Below, piece after piece: positions 7,909 through 15,351 of a stretch of 27,747 bases of DNA. The notes beneath the pieces are model-generated. The model was not told where the DNA came from. It worked only from the letters and a program-made list of their open reading frames with translations, and ran no database searches. The stretch lies in the NCBI GenBank assembly GCA_934162655.1, contig CAKPJL010000014.1, positions 1 to 27,747 of the forward strand, read 5' to 3'. Within the stretch, counting starts at the first letter, position 1. Each line of letters starts with the position of its first letter. Origin of the DNA: an uncultured Clostridia bacterium. Its GTDB lineage: Bacteria; Bacillota; Clostridia; TANB77; CAG-465. The position numbers and the translations under genes were made by a program.

Positions 7909-9128
7909 ATACCATATTTGATACTTTAAGAAAAAATAATGTTGATTTATGGGTAATGTACAATAGAGAAAATAAAGATAGATATTTTTGCAAATACATT
8001 TCTAAAAATTTAAGTACGGCAACATTTGCATTTATAACGAGATATAAAATTTATCTTATAGTAAATGAGCTTGATAAACAAAATGTATACGAACTTAGTT
8101 CTAATAAAAAATACAGCAAAAATATTGAAGTGCGTATATATAAGAACTCTCAAGAACTTCAAGAATGTATAGAAGATGTCTTGTCAAGTGTTAAGTTTAT
8201 ACCAAAAATACATCTATCATATTCTACTTTATCAGACCAAAATACAGATGTACTTGGGCATGGTGAGTATATGTTTGTTACTAAAAAGATTAAAGAGGCT
8301 TACAAAAAATATCAAAAAAGTGTAAAATTTATATCAGCTGAAAAAATGATATATGATATAGGATCTGTTAAGAGTAGATTAGAGATTTCAAGAATGAAAT
8401 TTATTGCTAAAATTACAGAGAAAATTTTAGAGGCAACATTTCTTGAAATAAGAGTTGGAATGAGCGAAATTGATATATCAGAGCTAACTAGAAACATAAC
8501 AGAAGAAACCATGAATATGTATGTAGGGTCAAATGATATTATAAGTTTTGATTATGCATGGGAGATATGTCCAATAGTTTTAACTGGTGAAAATTTAACA
8601 AAGGGAGGGCATTGCCTTCCAACTGTAAAATTACTTAAAGGAGGAGAAACTATATATCTTGACTTTGGACTTCGTGTAGTATTTAGTGATAAGACAGTTT
8701 TAAATACTGATATGCAAAGAATGGGTTATGCTCTAAAAGAAAATGAAAGACATGCACCCAAAAATGTAATGAAAGTATTTAATACACTTACCACAGCAAT
8801 CGATGAGGGAATAGAGAAAATGGTAAGTGGAGTAAAAGCTTATAAAATCGATGAAATAGTTAGAAAAAAAATATTGCATTTTGGCTACCCGGATTATAAT
8901 CATGCTACTGGTCATGCAGTAGGTAGTCAAGTTCATGATGTAGGTGCTGTTATTGCGACTAAAAATAACAAAAGAGCCAATATTCCTTTAAGCGAAAATA
9001 GCATATATACATTGGAACCAAGAATTCAAATAGTAAATGGTGGTTCAATTGAAGAAATGATACAAGTAACTAAATTTGGTGGAATTCCTATATGTAATAC
9101 TCAAAAAAAGTTATATATCATTAAGTAG
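7902..9128 (+). CDS. M24-family metallopeptidase (Xaa-Pro aminopeptidase-like)
   Basis: A 408-residue pita-bread-fold protein with an N-terminal creatinase-like domain (about 1-155) and a C-terminal M24 domain. Likely metal ligands are Asp254 (IYLDFGL), Asp270 (VLNTDMQRMGY), His338 (NHATGHAVG), Glu372 (YTLEPRI) and Glu384 or 385 (GSIEEMI). The spacing between the two Asp residues is longer than the usual 11, and the following TR.. signature reads MQRM; Asp263 (FSDKT) is an alternative. It may be a divergent aminopeptidase P or a peptidase with altered specificity. The ATG overlaps the end of ackA by seven bases and no independent promoter is seen, so it is co-transcribed with pta-ackA. Confidence 0.85.
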   Translation: MLDTIFDTLRKNNVDLWVMYNRENKDRYFCKYISKNLSTATFAFITRYKIYLIVNELDKQNVYELSSNKKYSKNIEVRIYKNSQELQECIEDVLSSVKFIPKIHLSYSTLSDQNTDVLGHGEYMFVTKKIKEAYKKYQKSVKFISAEKMIYDIGSVKSRLEISRMKFIAKITEKILEATFLEIRVGMSEIDISELTRNITEETMNMYVGSNDIISFDYAWEICPIVLTGENLTKGGHCLPTVKLLKGGETIYLDFGLRVVFSDKTVLNTDMQRMGYALKENERHAPKNVMKVFNTLTTAIDEGIEKMVSGVKAYKIDEIVRKKILHFGYPDYNHATGHAVGSQVHDVGAVIATKNNKRANIPLSENSIYTLEPRIQIVNGGSIEEMIQVTKFGGIPICNTQKKLYIIK

Positions 9129-9162
9129 GACAAATAATATAAGTAAGAAAAGAGGTAATAAG

Positions 9163-10542
9163 ATGAGTTTAAAGTATGAAAAAAAGGATGTATTTTCTAA
9201 ATTAAATGAAAGAGAAATATTAGAGGTAAATAGATATATTTCTGGTTATTTAGATTTTTTAAATAAGTGTAAAACAGAATATCTATGTGTTGAAGAAGTA
9301 ACTGATATGTTAAATAAATCTGGTTTTTGCGATATATCAAAGAAAGAAAAACTAGTTCCGGGTGACAAAGTATATTTTATTAATAAGGAAAAATCAATAT
9401 ATGCTGCTGTAATTGGAAGTTTAGGAATTGCGGAGGGATTAAATATAGTTGGTGCTCATATTGATAGTCCAAGACTTGATTTAAAGCCTATGCCACTTTG
9501 TGAAAAAGATGGATTTGCCCTTTTAAAAACTCAGTATTATGGCGGAATCAAAAAATATCAATGGATGTCAATTCCCCTTGCACTTCATGGTGTAGTATAT
9601 GATGAAAAAGGTAATAAAATTAATATAAGTATAGGTGAAGAGTATGATGATACTTGTTTTACAATAGCTGATTTACTTCCACATCTTTCAAAAGACCAAT
9701 TAAAGCAAAATGCCTCTGAATTTATTGATGCAGAAAAAATGCTTGCAATTATTGCATCAAATAAATTAGAATCAAAGAAGACTACTCCTGTAAAAGAAAT
9801 GGCACTAAAACTATTAAATGAAAAATATGGAATAAAAGAAATAGACTTTGCTCGTAGTGAACTTTCTTTTGTACCAGCATTTAAGGCTAAATATGTGGGA
9901 ATTGATAAAAGCATGGTTGGAGGATATGGCCAAGATGATAGAGTATGTGCATATGCCACAGTAAAAGCATTACTTGAATTAGATAGTAAAAAAATTAAAA
10001 AAACAGCTATTGCAATGATTGTCGATAAAGAAGAAATTGGAAGTATCGGTAATACTTCAATGAATTCTCAAATATTTGATATGTTTATAAATAAATTAAT
10101 ACAAAAATCGGGAGCAGAAAATACAAGCCTTTTGGAAGTATATTATAATTCTAAAATGTTATCTGCTGATGTTTCTACTTGTATTGATCCAAATTATGAT
10201 GAAGTATCAGATATACAAAATGGTAATATGATAGGTTGTGGAGTGGCACTTGAAAAATATACAGGAAGTGGTGGAAAATATAGCTCTTCTGATGCAAACG
10301 CAAATTATATTTCATATGTAATGTCACTTTTTGAGAAAAATGAAGTATCTTTCCAATTAGGAACATTAGGAAAGATTGGAAAAGGTGGCGGAGGAACCAT
10401 TGCATATATTCTTGCAAATAAAGGGGTAGATGTAATAGATTGTGGAACTCCAGTGCTTGCTATGCACTCACCATTTGAAGTGGCAAATATATACGATATC
10501 TATATGACATATCTTGCGTATAAGGTGATGTTTAATAATTAA
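9163..10542 (+). CDS. M18-family aminopeptidase
   Basis: A 459-residue zinc aminopeptidase of the M18 family (aspartyl aminopeptidase/aminopeptidase I type), cytoplasmic, removing N-terminal residues from peptides. Motifs counted from the chosen start: GAHIDSPRLDLKP (His99, Asp101), GYGQDDRVCAYA (Asp258/259), IVDKEEIGSIGNTSM (Glu290/291), ADVSTCIDP (Asp336) and AMHSPFEV (His435), together the co-catalytic metal set. The frame is open back to 9076 inside the previous gene, but ATG 9163 has its own AGAGGT site (9150-9155) and gives the family's normal N-terminus (LNEREILEVNRYISGYLDFLN), so I chose it. It lies 34 bases after the M24 gene, in the same operon; both act on peptides. Confidence 0.92.
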   Translation: MSLKYEKKDVFSKLNEREILEVNRYISGYLDFLNKCKTEYLCVEEVTDMLNKSGFCDISKKEKLVPGDKVYFINKEKSIYAAVIGSLGIAEGLNIVGAHIDSPRLDLKPMPLCEKDGFALLKTQYYGGIKKYQWMSIPLALHGVVYDEKGNKINISIGEEYDDTCFTIADLLPHLSKDQLKQNASEFIDAEKMLAIIASNKLESKKTTPVKEMALKLLNEKYGIKEIDFARSELSFVPAFKAKYVGIDKSMVGGYGQDDRVCAYATVKALLELDSKKIKKTAIAMIVDKEEIGSIGNTSMNSQIFDMFINKLIQKSGAENTSLLEVYYNSKMLSADVSTCIDPNYDEVSDIQNGNMIGCGVALEKYTGSGGKYSSSDANANYISYVMSLFEKNEVSFQLGTLGKIGKGGGGTIAYILANKGVDVIDCGTPVLAMHSPFEVANIYDIYMTYLAYKVMFNN

Positions 10543-10563
10543 GTATAAGAAGGGGAGAAAATT

Positions 10564-11676
10564 TTGATAAAAAACTTATTCAAAAATATAGATTTTATTT
10601 TGCTTATATGTATAATAGCATTATCTATAATAGGAATTGTAGGTATATATTCAGCTGGTTATTCTAGTGATGTAAACCGTGATGAGTATATAAAACAATT
10701 GATATTTTTTGGTATTGGTATGCTTGTAATGATTGCTCTTATTGTAATTCCAAGTAGTATTATTGAAATTTCTGGTTATCTTATCTATATTGTAAATTTA
10801 GTTTTACTTGTAGCAGTGCTTTTTACGGCAAAACTTATGGGGGCAAATAGCTGGTTTAATCTTGGTGGAATTTTATATCAACCCTCCGAGCTTATGAAAA
10901 TAGGCTATATTCTTAGTTTTGCCAAGGTGCTATCTATATATAAGAAGCAAAGTGGCATGAATAAAACAAAAAGAGTTATATGCGGAATAATTATGTTTTC
11001 ATTATTTGTTTTTCCTGTAACACTTATATTGTTACAGCCAGATTTTGGTACAGCAGTAGTTTTTTTAATTATTACACTTTTTATGCTGTTTAAAAGTGGA
11101 CTTAAATATAGATATATTTTAATAGGAATAGCAATATTACTTATATGTATGCCACTTGCATATTATTTTGTTTTAAATGATGTACAAAGAGCTAGAATAG
11201 ATGTATACTTAGATCCAACACTAGATCCACTTGGCTCTGGGTATAACGCTATACAATCTCAACTTGCAGTAGGCTCTGGTATGTTAATTGGAACTGGACT
11301 TTTAAAAGGAGTTCAAACTCAGCTTGGATATATTCCAATAAAGACTTCTGATTTTATATTCTCAGTTTTATCAGAAGAACTTGGTTTTGTGATGTCTTTT
11401 ACAATAATTGTATTATTTGTAATTATGATTATTAGGCTAATAATTGATTCTAAAAATACCTTTGATGAATATTATAGCTTAGTCGCAATAGGAATAACAG
11501 GAATGATATTTTTTCACTTTGTACAAAATATAGGAATGACTATTGGTTTTTTACCTATAACAGGTGTTCCCCTTCCATTTGTAAGTTATGGTGGAAGTAG
11601 TATGCTAACAAATTGCTTTGCAATGGGAATAATATTTAATATTTGTGCTAGAAGAAAAAAGAGTTTTTTATTTTAA
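10564..11676 (+). CDS. rodA: SEDS peptidoglycan polymerase, RodA/FtsW type
   Basis: A 370-residue polytopic membrane protein with about ten hydrophobic segments. SEDS proteins polymerise lipid II glycan strands with a partner class B PBP: RodA in elongation, FtsW in division. Characteristic segments are YQPSELMKIGYI, LLQPDFGTAVVFL, then DPLGSGYNAIQSQLAVGSG, GLLKGVQTQLGYIP, KTSDFIFSVLSEELGFV containing the catalytic Asp, and the C-terminal GITGMIFFHFVQNIGMTIG and GVPLPFVSYGGSS. The GYNAIQSQLAVGSG and DFIFSVL phrases resemble RodA more than FtsW. Translation starts at TTG behind GGGGAG. It is the last gene of the pta operon, 21 bases after the aminopeptidase, followed by the terminator at 11686-11710. 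RodA versus a sporulation paralogue cannot be decided here. Confidence 0.9.
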   Translation: MIKNLFKNIDFILLICIIALSIIGIVGIYSAGYSSDVNRDEYIKQLIFFGIGMLVMIALIVIPSSIIEISGYLIYIVNLVLLVAVLFTAKLMGANSWFNLGGILYQPSELMKIGYILSFAKVLSIYKKQSGMNKTKRVICGIIMFSLFVFPVTLILLQPDFGTAVVFLIITLFMLFKSGLKYRYILIGIAILLICMPLAYYFVLNDVQRARIDVYLDPTLDPLGSGYNAIQSQLAVGSGMLIGTGLLKGVQTQLGYIPIKTSDFIFSVLSEELGFVMSFTIIVLFVIMIIRLIIDSKNTFDEYYSLVAIGITGMIFFHFVQNIGMTIGFLPITGVPLPFVSYGGSSMLTNCFAMGIIFNICARRKKSFLF

Positions 11677-11882
11677 AAAGAAAACACCACCTTAAAATCT
11701 TTAAGGTGGTATTTCCTTTTGTTGGGTAATAAAAATGGCTTTTGACGTAATTGGTGCTGCTGTGAGCTTTTAACTCGTTTACAAGAATATTTCCTCGTAT
11801 CAGCAACATATATATAAATGGCATCCTTGCCAATAGACGGGAAAAAGTTAATTAACCTTTTATATAATCTGAATCATTCAGT
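11675..11882 (-). ncRNA. Candidate structured small RNA with its own promoter and terminator
   Basis: A consensus sigma-A promoter on the minus strand (see 11889-11917) would start RNA near 11882. The hairpin at 11686-11710 followed by GTTTTCTTTTT would end it near 11675, giving about 200 nt with no open frame. In minus-strand RNA a helix GUUGCUG/CAGCAGC (11807-11801 with 11762-11756) encloses two hairpins, ACGAG/CUUGU (11798-11794 with 11785-11781) and GAGU/GCUC (11776-11773 with 11767-11764): a three-way junction with short linkers. Each of these helices contains one G-U pair that would be an A-C mismatch if the plus strand were transcribed, which supports this strand. Upstream are GGCA/UGCC (11831-11820) and CUGAA/UUCAG hairpins. 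I cannot match it to 6S, SRP, tmRNA or any other known class. Confidence 0.6.
11686..11710. terminator. Bidirectional terminator between rodA and the small RNA
   Basis: Stem ACCACCTTAA (11686-11695) with TTAAGGTGGT (11701-11710). On the plus strand it is followed by ATTTCCTTTTG, on the minus strand by GTTTTCTTTTT. It would end the pta-rodA operon and the minus-strand small RNA. Confidence 0.75.
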
Positions 11883-11888
11883 ATATTT

Positions 11889-11917
11889 ATTATAGCATAA
11901 TATGTAGAAAAAGTCAA
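11889..11917 (-). promoter_or_regulatory. Sigma-A promoter for the candidate small RNA
   Basis: Read on the minus strand: TTGACT (11917-11912), 17-base spacer, TATAAT (11894-11889). There is no coding sequence downstream on that strand before the terminator. Its -35 lies only 16 bases from the -35 of the divergent metal-permease promoter. Confidence 0.75.
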
Positions 11918-11933
11918 ATTTTTATTTAAAATA

Positions 11934-11962
11934 TTGACATAAATATCAAAAATATGTATAAT
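11934..11962 (+). promoter_or_regulatory. Sigma-A promoter of the metal permease-Fur operon
   Basis: A perfect TTGACA (11934-11939), 17-base spacer and a perfect TATAAT (11957-11962). The expected transcription start near 11969 lies right at the operator that follows, so a bound repressor would block initiation. Confidence 0.85.
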
Positions 11963-11971
11963 ATTTTATGC

Positions 11972-11992
11972 AAATGCAAATTATTTGCATTT
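11972..11992. promoter_or_regulatory. Fur-family operator (perfect palindrome)
   Basis: A perfect 10-1-10 inverted repeat whose core is TGCAAATTATTTGCA (7-1-7), the geometry bound by Fur/Zur/PerR-type dimers. It begins about 3 bases after the expected transcription start of the operon that encodes a Fur-family protein, so autoregulation is likely. The sequence differs from the classic Fur (TGATAAT) and Bacillus Zur (TCGTAAT) half-sites. It does fit TGCAA-N5-TTGCA, the form described for the nickel-responsive Nur of Streptomyces. The metal cannot be deduced from this alone. Confidence 0.75.
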
Positions 11993-12008
11993 TAAAAGGC
12001 GGTATTTT

Positions 12009-12878
12009 ATGGAAATATTAATAGAAATATTAAAAGATACAACACTTGATAGTTTAAAATTATTACCATTTTTATTTGTATCATATTTAATAATTGAGCT
12101 TATAGAACATAAATCATCAGATAAAATGAAAAGATATTTAATAAAATCAGGAAAGTTTGGTTCTATTTTAGGAGCTTTATTTGGCGTTGTTCCACAGTGC
12201 GGTTTCTCTGTTACGGCAGCTACTCTATTTTCTAGTGGCGTAATAACAGTAGGAACTTTAATATCTGTATTTATATCAACATCAGATGAGGCAATTTTAG
12301 TTTTACTTTCATCTCCACAAAGTATATCTAAAATATTTCCTTTAATTTTGGTAAAAGTGTGTTTTGCAATACTTGTAGGAATAATAATTGACTTGTTTGT
12401 TTTAAAAAATAAAAATAAAAAAGAAGTGCTAGGTGATTATGACAAACATACACATGATGTATGTTCTAGTTGCAAGTGTGACGAAAATATATTTATATCT
12501 GTTTTAAAGCATACTTTTAGTATATTTATATTTATATTTATATTTTCATTAGTAATTAATATAATAATAGCCTTGATAGGAGAAGAAAACTTATCAAAAC
12601 TACTTCTTTCTGGTAGCATGTTTCAACCTATTGTAGCAGGACTTATAGGACTTATTCCAAACTGTGCTGCATCAGTTTTACTAACGGAGTTATATATACA
12701 AGGAGTTGTAAGTTTTGCGTCAGTTATTGCAGGACTTAGCGTAGGATCTGGAGTGGGATTGATAGTATTATTTAGACAAAACAAGGATATGAAACAGAAT
12801 TTAAAAATAATGCTTACTACTTTTAGTGCAAGTGTAATATTTGGAATACTTATTGAGATAATAGAGGTGATTTTATAA
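12009..12878 (+). CDS. Heavy-metal efflux permease, ArsP_2-like (putative manganese/heavy-metal exporter)
   Basis: A 289-residue membrane protein with two related halves, each carrying a Pro-x-Cys motif in a membrane helix: GVVPQCGFSVTAA (residues 59-71) and GLIPNCAASVLLTELY (214-229). This duplicated P-x-C pattern is the mark of a family of putative 8-10 helix metal exporters, variously named arsenic efflux or putative manganese transporter. A cytosolic-looking loop HTHDVCSSCKC (147-157) has two His and three Cys suited to metal binding. The start was set at ATG 12009, after AAAGGCGG; an in-frame TTG at 11985 lies inside the operator and lacks a site. One base separates its stop from the Fur-family gene, so the metal sensor and the permease are one operon under the palindrome at 11972-11992. 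Confidence 0.72.
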   Translation: MEILIEILKDTTLDSLKLLPFLFVSYLIIELIEHKSSDKMKRYLIKSGKFGSILGALFGVVPQCGFSVTAATLFSSGVITVGTLISVFISTSDEAILVLLSSPQSISKIFPLILVKVCFAILVGIIIDLFVLKNKNKKEVLGDYDKHTHDVCSSCKCDENIFISVLKHTFSIFIFIFIFSLVINIIIALIGEENLSKLLLSGSMFQPIVAGLIGLIPNCAASVLLTELYIQGVVSFASVIAGLSVGSGVGLIVLFRQNKDMKQNLKIMLTTFSASVIFGILIEIIEVIL

Positions 12879-12879
12879 A

Positions 12880-13272
12880 ATGAATAATACTTCATTTAAA
12901 AACACTAAGAAGAGACAAAAAATATTAGACATTATTAAAAATAGTTCTAATCTGGTTACAGCAGAAGAAATTTTTTTAAAATTAAAGGATGAAAAAATAA
13001 ATCTATCAACTATATATAGAGCACTTATAGCGTTAGAAGAATGTGGGCTTATAGAAAAAAATCTAGGTAGTGATAAAAGATATTATTACTGTATAAAAAA
13101 TAATACACATACGCATTATTTAATATGTAGTAATTGTAAAAAAATGATTAAGCTAGATATTTGTCCCTTAAATGAAATTTGTGATAAAATTAGCTATGAT
13201 ACAGGATTTAATATAACATCACATTTATTAGAAATTAGGGGAATATGTAGTCAATGCAAAAATAAAGAGTAG
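12880..13272 (+). CDS. Fur-family metal-responsive transcriptional repressor
   Basis: A 130-residue protein with the full Fur layout: an N-terminal winged helix (KRQKILDIIKNSSNLVTAEEIFLKL, then the recognition helix NLSTIYRALIALEECGLI), the hinge with HTHYLICSNCKKMI, and the dimerisation domain. Structural zinc Cys pairs are intact: Cys83/Cys86 and Cys123/Cys126. His77/His79 and His115 are candidate regulatory-metal ligands. It probably represses its own operon through the palindrome at 11972-11992 and so controls the metal permease. Sequence alone does not separate Fur, Zur, Mur, Nur and PerR; the PerR-type oxidation Asp is not clear. The permease context favours an overload-sensing role, which would need derepression or co-activation by metal rather than classical Fur logic. 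Confidence 0.88.
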   Translation: MNNTSFKNTKKRQKILDIIKNSSNLVTAEEIFLKLKDEKINLSTIYRALIALEECGLIEKNLGSDKRYYYCIKNNTHTHYLICSNCKKMIKLDICPLNEICDKISYDTGFNITSHLLEIRGICSQCKNKE

Positions 13273-13300
13273 TAATAATATTTGGTATTTTTAAAGTAAT

Positions 13301-13330
13301 ACAAGACTCTACAATGTTGTAGAGTCTTGT
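13301..13330. terminator. Bidirectional terminator between the Fur gene and the convergent membrane protein gene
   Basis: A 13-14 bp near-perfect inverted repeat (ACAAGACTCTAC at 13301-13312 with GTAGAGTCTTGT at 13319-13330), followed on the plus strand by the T-rich TCTTCTTTATTTT. The left arm contains the stop codon of the minus-strand gene (13309-13311), so the stem also encodes that protein's last residues. Confidence 0.8.
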
Positions 13331-14001
13331 TCTTCTTTATTTTCCTCATTATTTATTATATCTGTTTGTTCCATTTTTTGTTTAGGTATTTTCTCAAGTA
13401 TTTTTTTGCTTATAATATTACTACAAAAAAGTAAAGTAATTACTGCAATAAATATTATAGCAAAGGAAAAAATACTAGAAATAAGAGCATTTGGGTATTT
13501 TAGTTTAACCCATTTTTCTTTTATCATAACATCACTTGTAGGCATTAGCTCAGGCTTTAAATCTTTTTTTAGTATTTTTGTTATAAACCATTTTTTTAGC
13601 TTTATAAGTTGTTTTTTTAGTGTTACCCTCATATTACCATATGGTATGTTAACACCAAGAAATATTAAAGGTTGAATTATGATTCCTGTCATACAGCAAA
13701 TAAGTAAACATATAAGAGAAGGTGTGTAATCATGAATATTTAGATTTGAATTTAATACTGTTTCAAATGCTAAATTTACTATACCACCATTTGTATAGTT
13801 ATCGCTCATAATAAACCATAGAAAAAATAGTATTCCCCATAATAAAATAAATAAAATTGAGGGAACTATTAAAATATAGGTTTCATATTTGTATTTTGTT
13901 GTAACCATTAAAGATAGTTTAATTATGGTTGTAATTATAGTTATAACAATTAAAAATATCATGAGTGCAACTAAAAAAATAAAAAATCCCATTAATTTCA
14001 C
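13309..14001 (-). CDS. Membrane protein of unknown function downstream of a glycosyltransferase
   Basis: A 230-residue protein with about four strongly hydrophobic segments: residues 4-30, 43-65, about 96-117 and 172-193. A basic cytosolic stretch (KKQLIKLKKWFITKILKKDLK) separates the third and fourth, and the C-terminal tail is acidic (TDIINNEENKEEQDSTTL). No domain is recognised. It starts three bases after the stop of the GT4 glycosyltransferase, on the same strand, so it is almost certainly co-transcribed and may work with it at the membrane, for instance in glycolipid handling; that is inference from position only. Its end lies within the bidirectional terminator at 13301-13330. Confidence 0.65.
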   Translation of the reverse strand: MKLMGFFIFLVALMIFLIVITIITTIIKLSLMVTTKYKYETYILIVPSILFILLWGILFFLWFIMSDNYTNGGIVNLAFETVLNSNLNIHDYTPSLICLLICCMTGIIIQPLIFLGVNIPYGNMRVTLKKQLIKLKKWFITKILKKDLKPELMPTSDVMIKEKWVKLKYPNALISSIFSFAIIFIAVITLLFCSNIISKKILEKIPKQKMEQTDIINNEENKEEQDSTTL

Positions 14002-14004
14002 ATC

Positions 14005-15285
14005 CTATTTTTTTAATTTTGTAATAGTAAGCAATTTACTTGTAATTTTTTTATATAAATTTCTCTTTTGTTTTTCTGCTTCTTGTTTTGTTTTATATTC
14101 TTTCTTTAGTTTATAATTTTCAATTATTTGTGAGTATACATATTCTAGCTTGTCCCCAAATTCTTTAAGTGAATATTTATTTGCAGTTTTAAAACCGTTT
14201 TTGGCTAACTTCTGCATTAATTGTTCATTGTTTAGAAGTGATATTACTGTGTTTGCAAAATCCTTTTCGTGTTTAACTAATATACCATTTTCACCACTTA
14301 CAATAAATTCTGATAGATTAGGTGCATATCTTGCAACTATTGGAGTAGATGAGGCCATTGCTTCAATAAAAGTAAGTCCTTGTGTTTCTGTCACAGAGGC
14401 ATTAACAAATACATCTGCTATATTATAATATTTTGGTACATCACTTCTTGGAGCTACACCTGTAAATATTACTTTATCGTCTATATTTAGTTTTTTTGCA
14501 AGTTCTTCTAATGCTAATTTTGATGGACCATCTCCTACAATTAAAAGTTTTGCATTAGGAACAGAAGCAAATACATTAGGCATACTATTTAGTATTACAT
14601 CTATACTTTTTTCTTCTGCAACTCTTCCTAAAAAAAGTAATACCTTATCATCTTTATTTATATTTAAGCTCTTTTTTAAATTATCTAAATCGTCACTATT
14701 AATATTTTCTTTTTTTAAAGGCTCTATATCTATACCAGTAGGTATTACATATATAGATTTGTTTTTTATTTTACATTTATATTTTAGATATTTTTCGGTT
14801 TTCTTAGAAGGAGTGATAATACATTCAGCCTTTGTAACAAAATTTTTAGAAAATGTTCTTGCAAACCTTTTTGGATAGATATTTCTAGTTCCTTTTATTG
14901 GGATTATATAGTGAATATAGTCTTCCCACATTGTATGATATGTATGAATAAAAGGAATATCAAATTTTCTAGAAATTATTTTACCAAAAAGCCCTAGTGA
15001 AAACTCAGACTGGGTATGGATAATATCTAAATTTAATTCTTTAATTTGTTTTGCAATTTCTCTTGAATAAAAAGCAGCGACTCTATTTTTATATTGCTTT
15101 GCAACAACGAGTGGCATGCTTTTTAACATATACACATTTTGATTATCTTTTATCTGTGATTTTGATGGAGCAAATACATATACTTCATGTCCTCTTGACT
15201 TCATTTCTTTTTCTAACATATTTATAGATGTAACAACTCCACTTGGTGTAGGATTATATGCATCAGTAAAAATCCCTATTTTCAT
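14005..15285 (-). CDS. GT4-family glycosyltransferase, probably glycolipid-forming
   Basis: A 426-residue GT-B enzyme. The N-terminal acceptor domain opens with KIGIFTDAYNPTPSGVVTSI and contains IIHTQSEFSLGLFG and the HTYHTMWEDY loop (residues 114-123). The C-terminal nucleotide-sugar domain has FLGRVAEEKSIDVIL, LLIVGDGPSK and the EX7E motif ETQGLTFIEAM (Glu300, Glu308). The TYHTMWEDY region and overall pattern resemble 1,2-diacylglycerol 3-glucosyltransferases of Gram-positive bacteria, which make membrane glycolipids and lipoteichoic acid anchors from UDP-glucose. The basic C-terminal tail (about 390-426) suits peripheral membrane binding. ATG preceded by AAGGAG; own promoter at 15323-15351. 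Acceptor identity is inferred. Confidence 0.85.
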   Translation of the reverse strand: MKIGIFTDAYNPTPSGVVTSINMLEKEMKSRGHEVYVFAPSKSQIKDNQNVYMLKSMPLVVAKQYKNRVAAFYSREIAKQIKELNLDIIHTQSEFSLGLFGKIISRKFDIPFIHTYHTMWEDYIHYIIPIKGTRNIYPKRFARTFSKNFVTKAECIITPSKKTEKYLKYKCKIKNKSIYVIPTGIDIEPLKKENINSDDLDNLKKSLNINKDDKVLLFLGRVAEEKSIDVILNSMPNVFASVPNAKLLIVGDGPSKLALEELAKKLNIDDKVIFTGVAPRSDVPKYYNIADVFVNASVTETQGLTFIEAMASSTPIVARYAPNLSEFIVSGENGILVKHEKDFANTVISLLNNEQLMQKLAKNGFKTANKYSLKEFGDKLEYVYSQIIENYKLKKEYKTKQEAEKQKRNLYKKITSKLLTITKLKK

Positions 15286-15322
15286 ATATTTTAAACAACT
15301 CCTTAAAAGTTTTAGTATATTT

Positions 15323-15351
15323 ATTATATATTATGTAATTAAAAAAGTCAA
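15323..15351 (-). promoter_or_regulatory. Sigma-A promoter for the GT4 glycosyltransferase operon
   Basis: On the minus strand: TTGACT (15351-15346), 17-base spacer, TATAAT (15328-15323). The AAGGAG ribosome site is at 15303-15298 and the ATG at 15285, giving a leader of about 30 bases. Confidence 0.75.

Noticed and set aside
9076..9162. Upstream extension of the M18 aminopeptidase to ATG 9076
   Set aside because: It lies inside the M24 gene, has no ribosome site and adds residues unlike the family's N-terminus; ATG 9163 has its own AGAGGT.
9585..9959. Long antisense open frame opposite the aminopeptidase
   Set aside because: No ribosome site or promoter, composition is the mirror of a low-GC gene, and the sense strand is a well-conserved enzyme.
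11648..11833. Minus-strand open frame overlapping the small RNA
   Set aside because: It would have to read through the structured RNA and its terminator hairpin, has no ribosome site and runs into the rodA end.
11675..11882. 6S RNA, SRP RNA or tmRNA as identity of the small RNA
   Set aside because: I see no long rod with a central bubble, no SRP apical motif (GGAAG/AGCA), and no tRNA-like ends with a tag frame.
11985..12008. TTG 11985 as start of the metal permease
   Set aside because: It lies within the operator palindrome, with no ribosome site before it; ATG 12009 follows AAAGGCGG.
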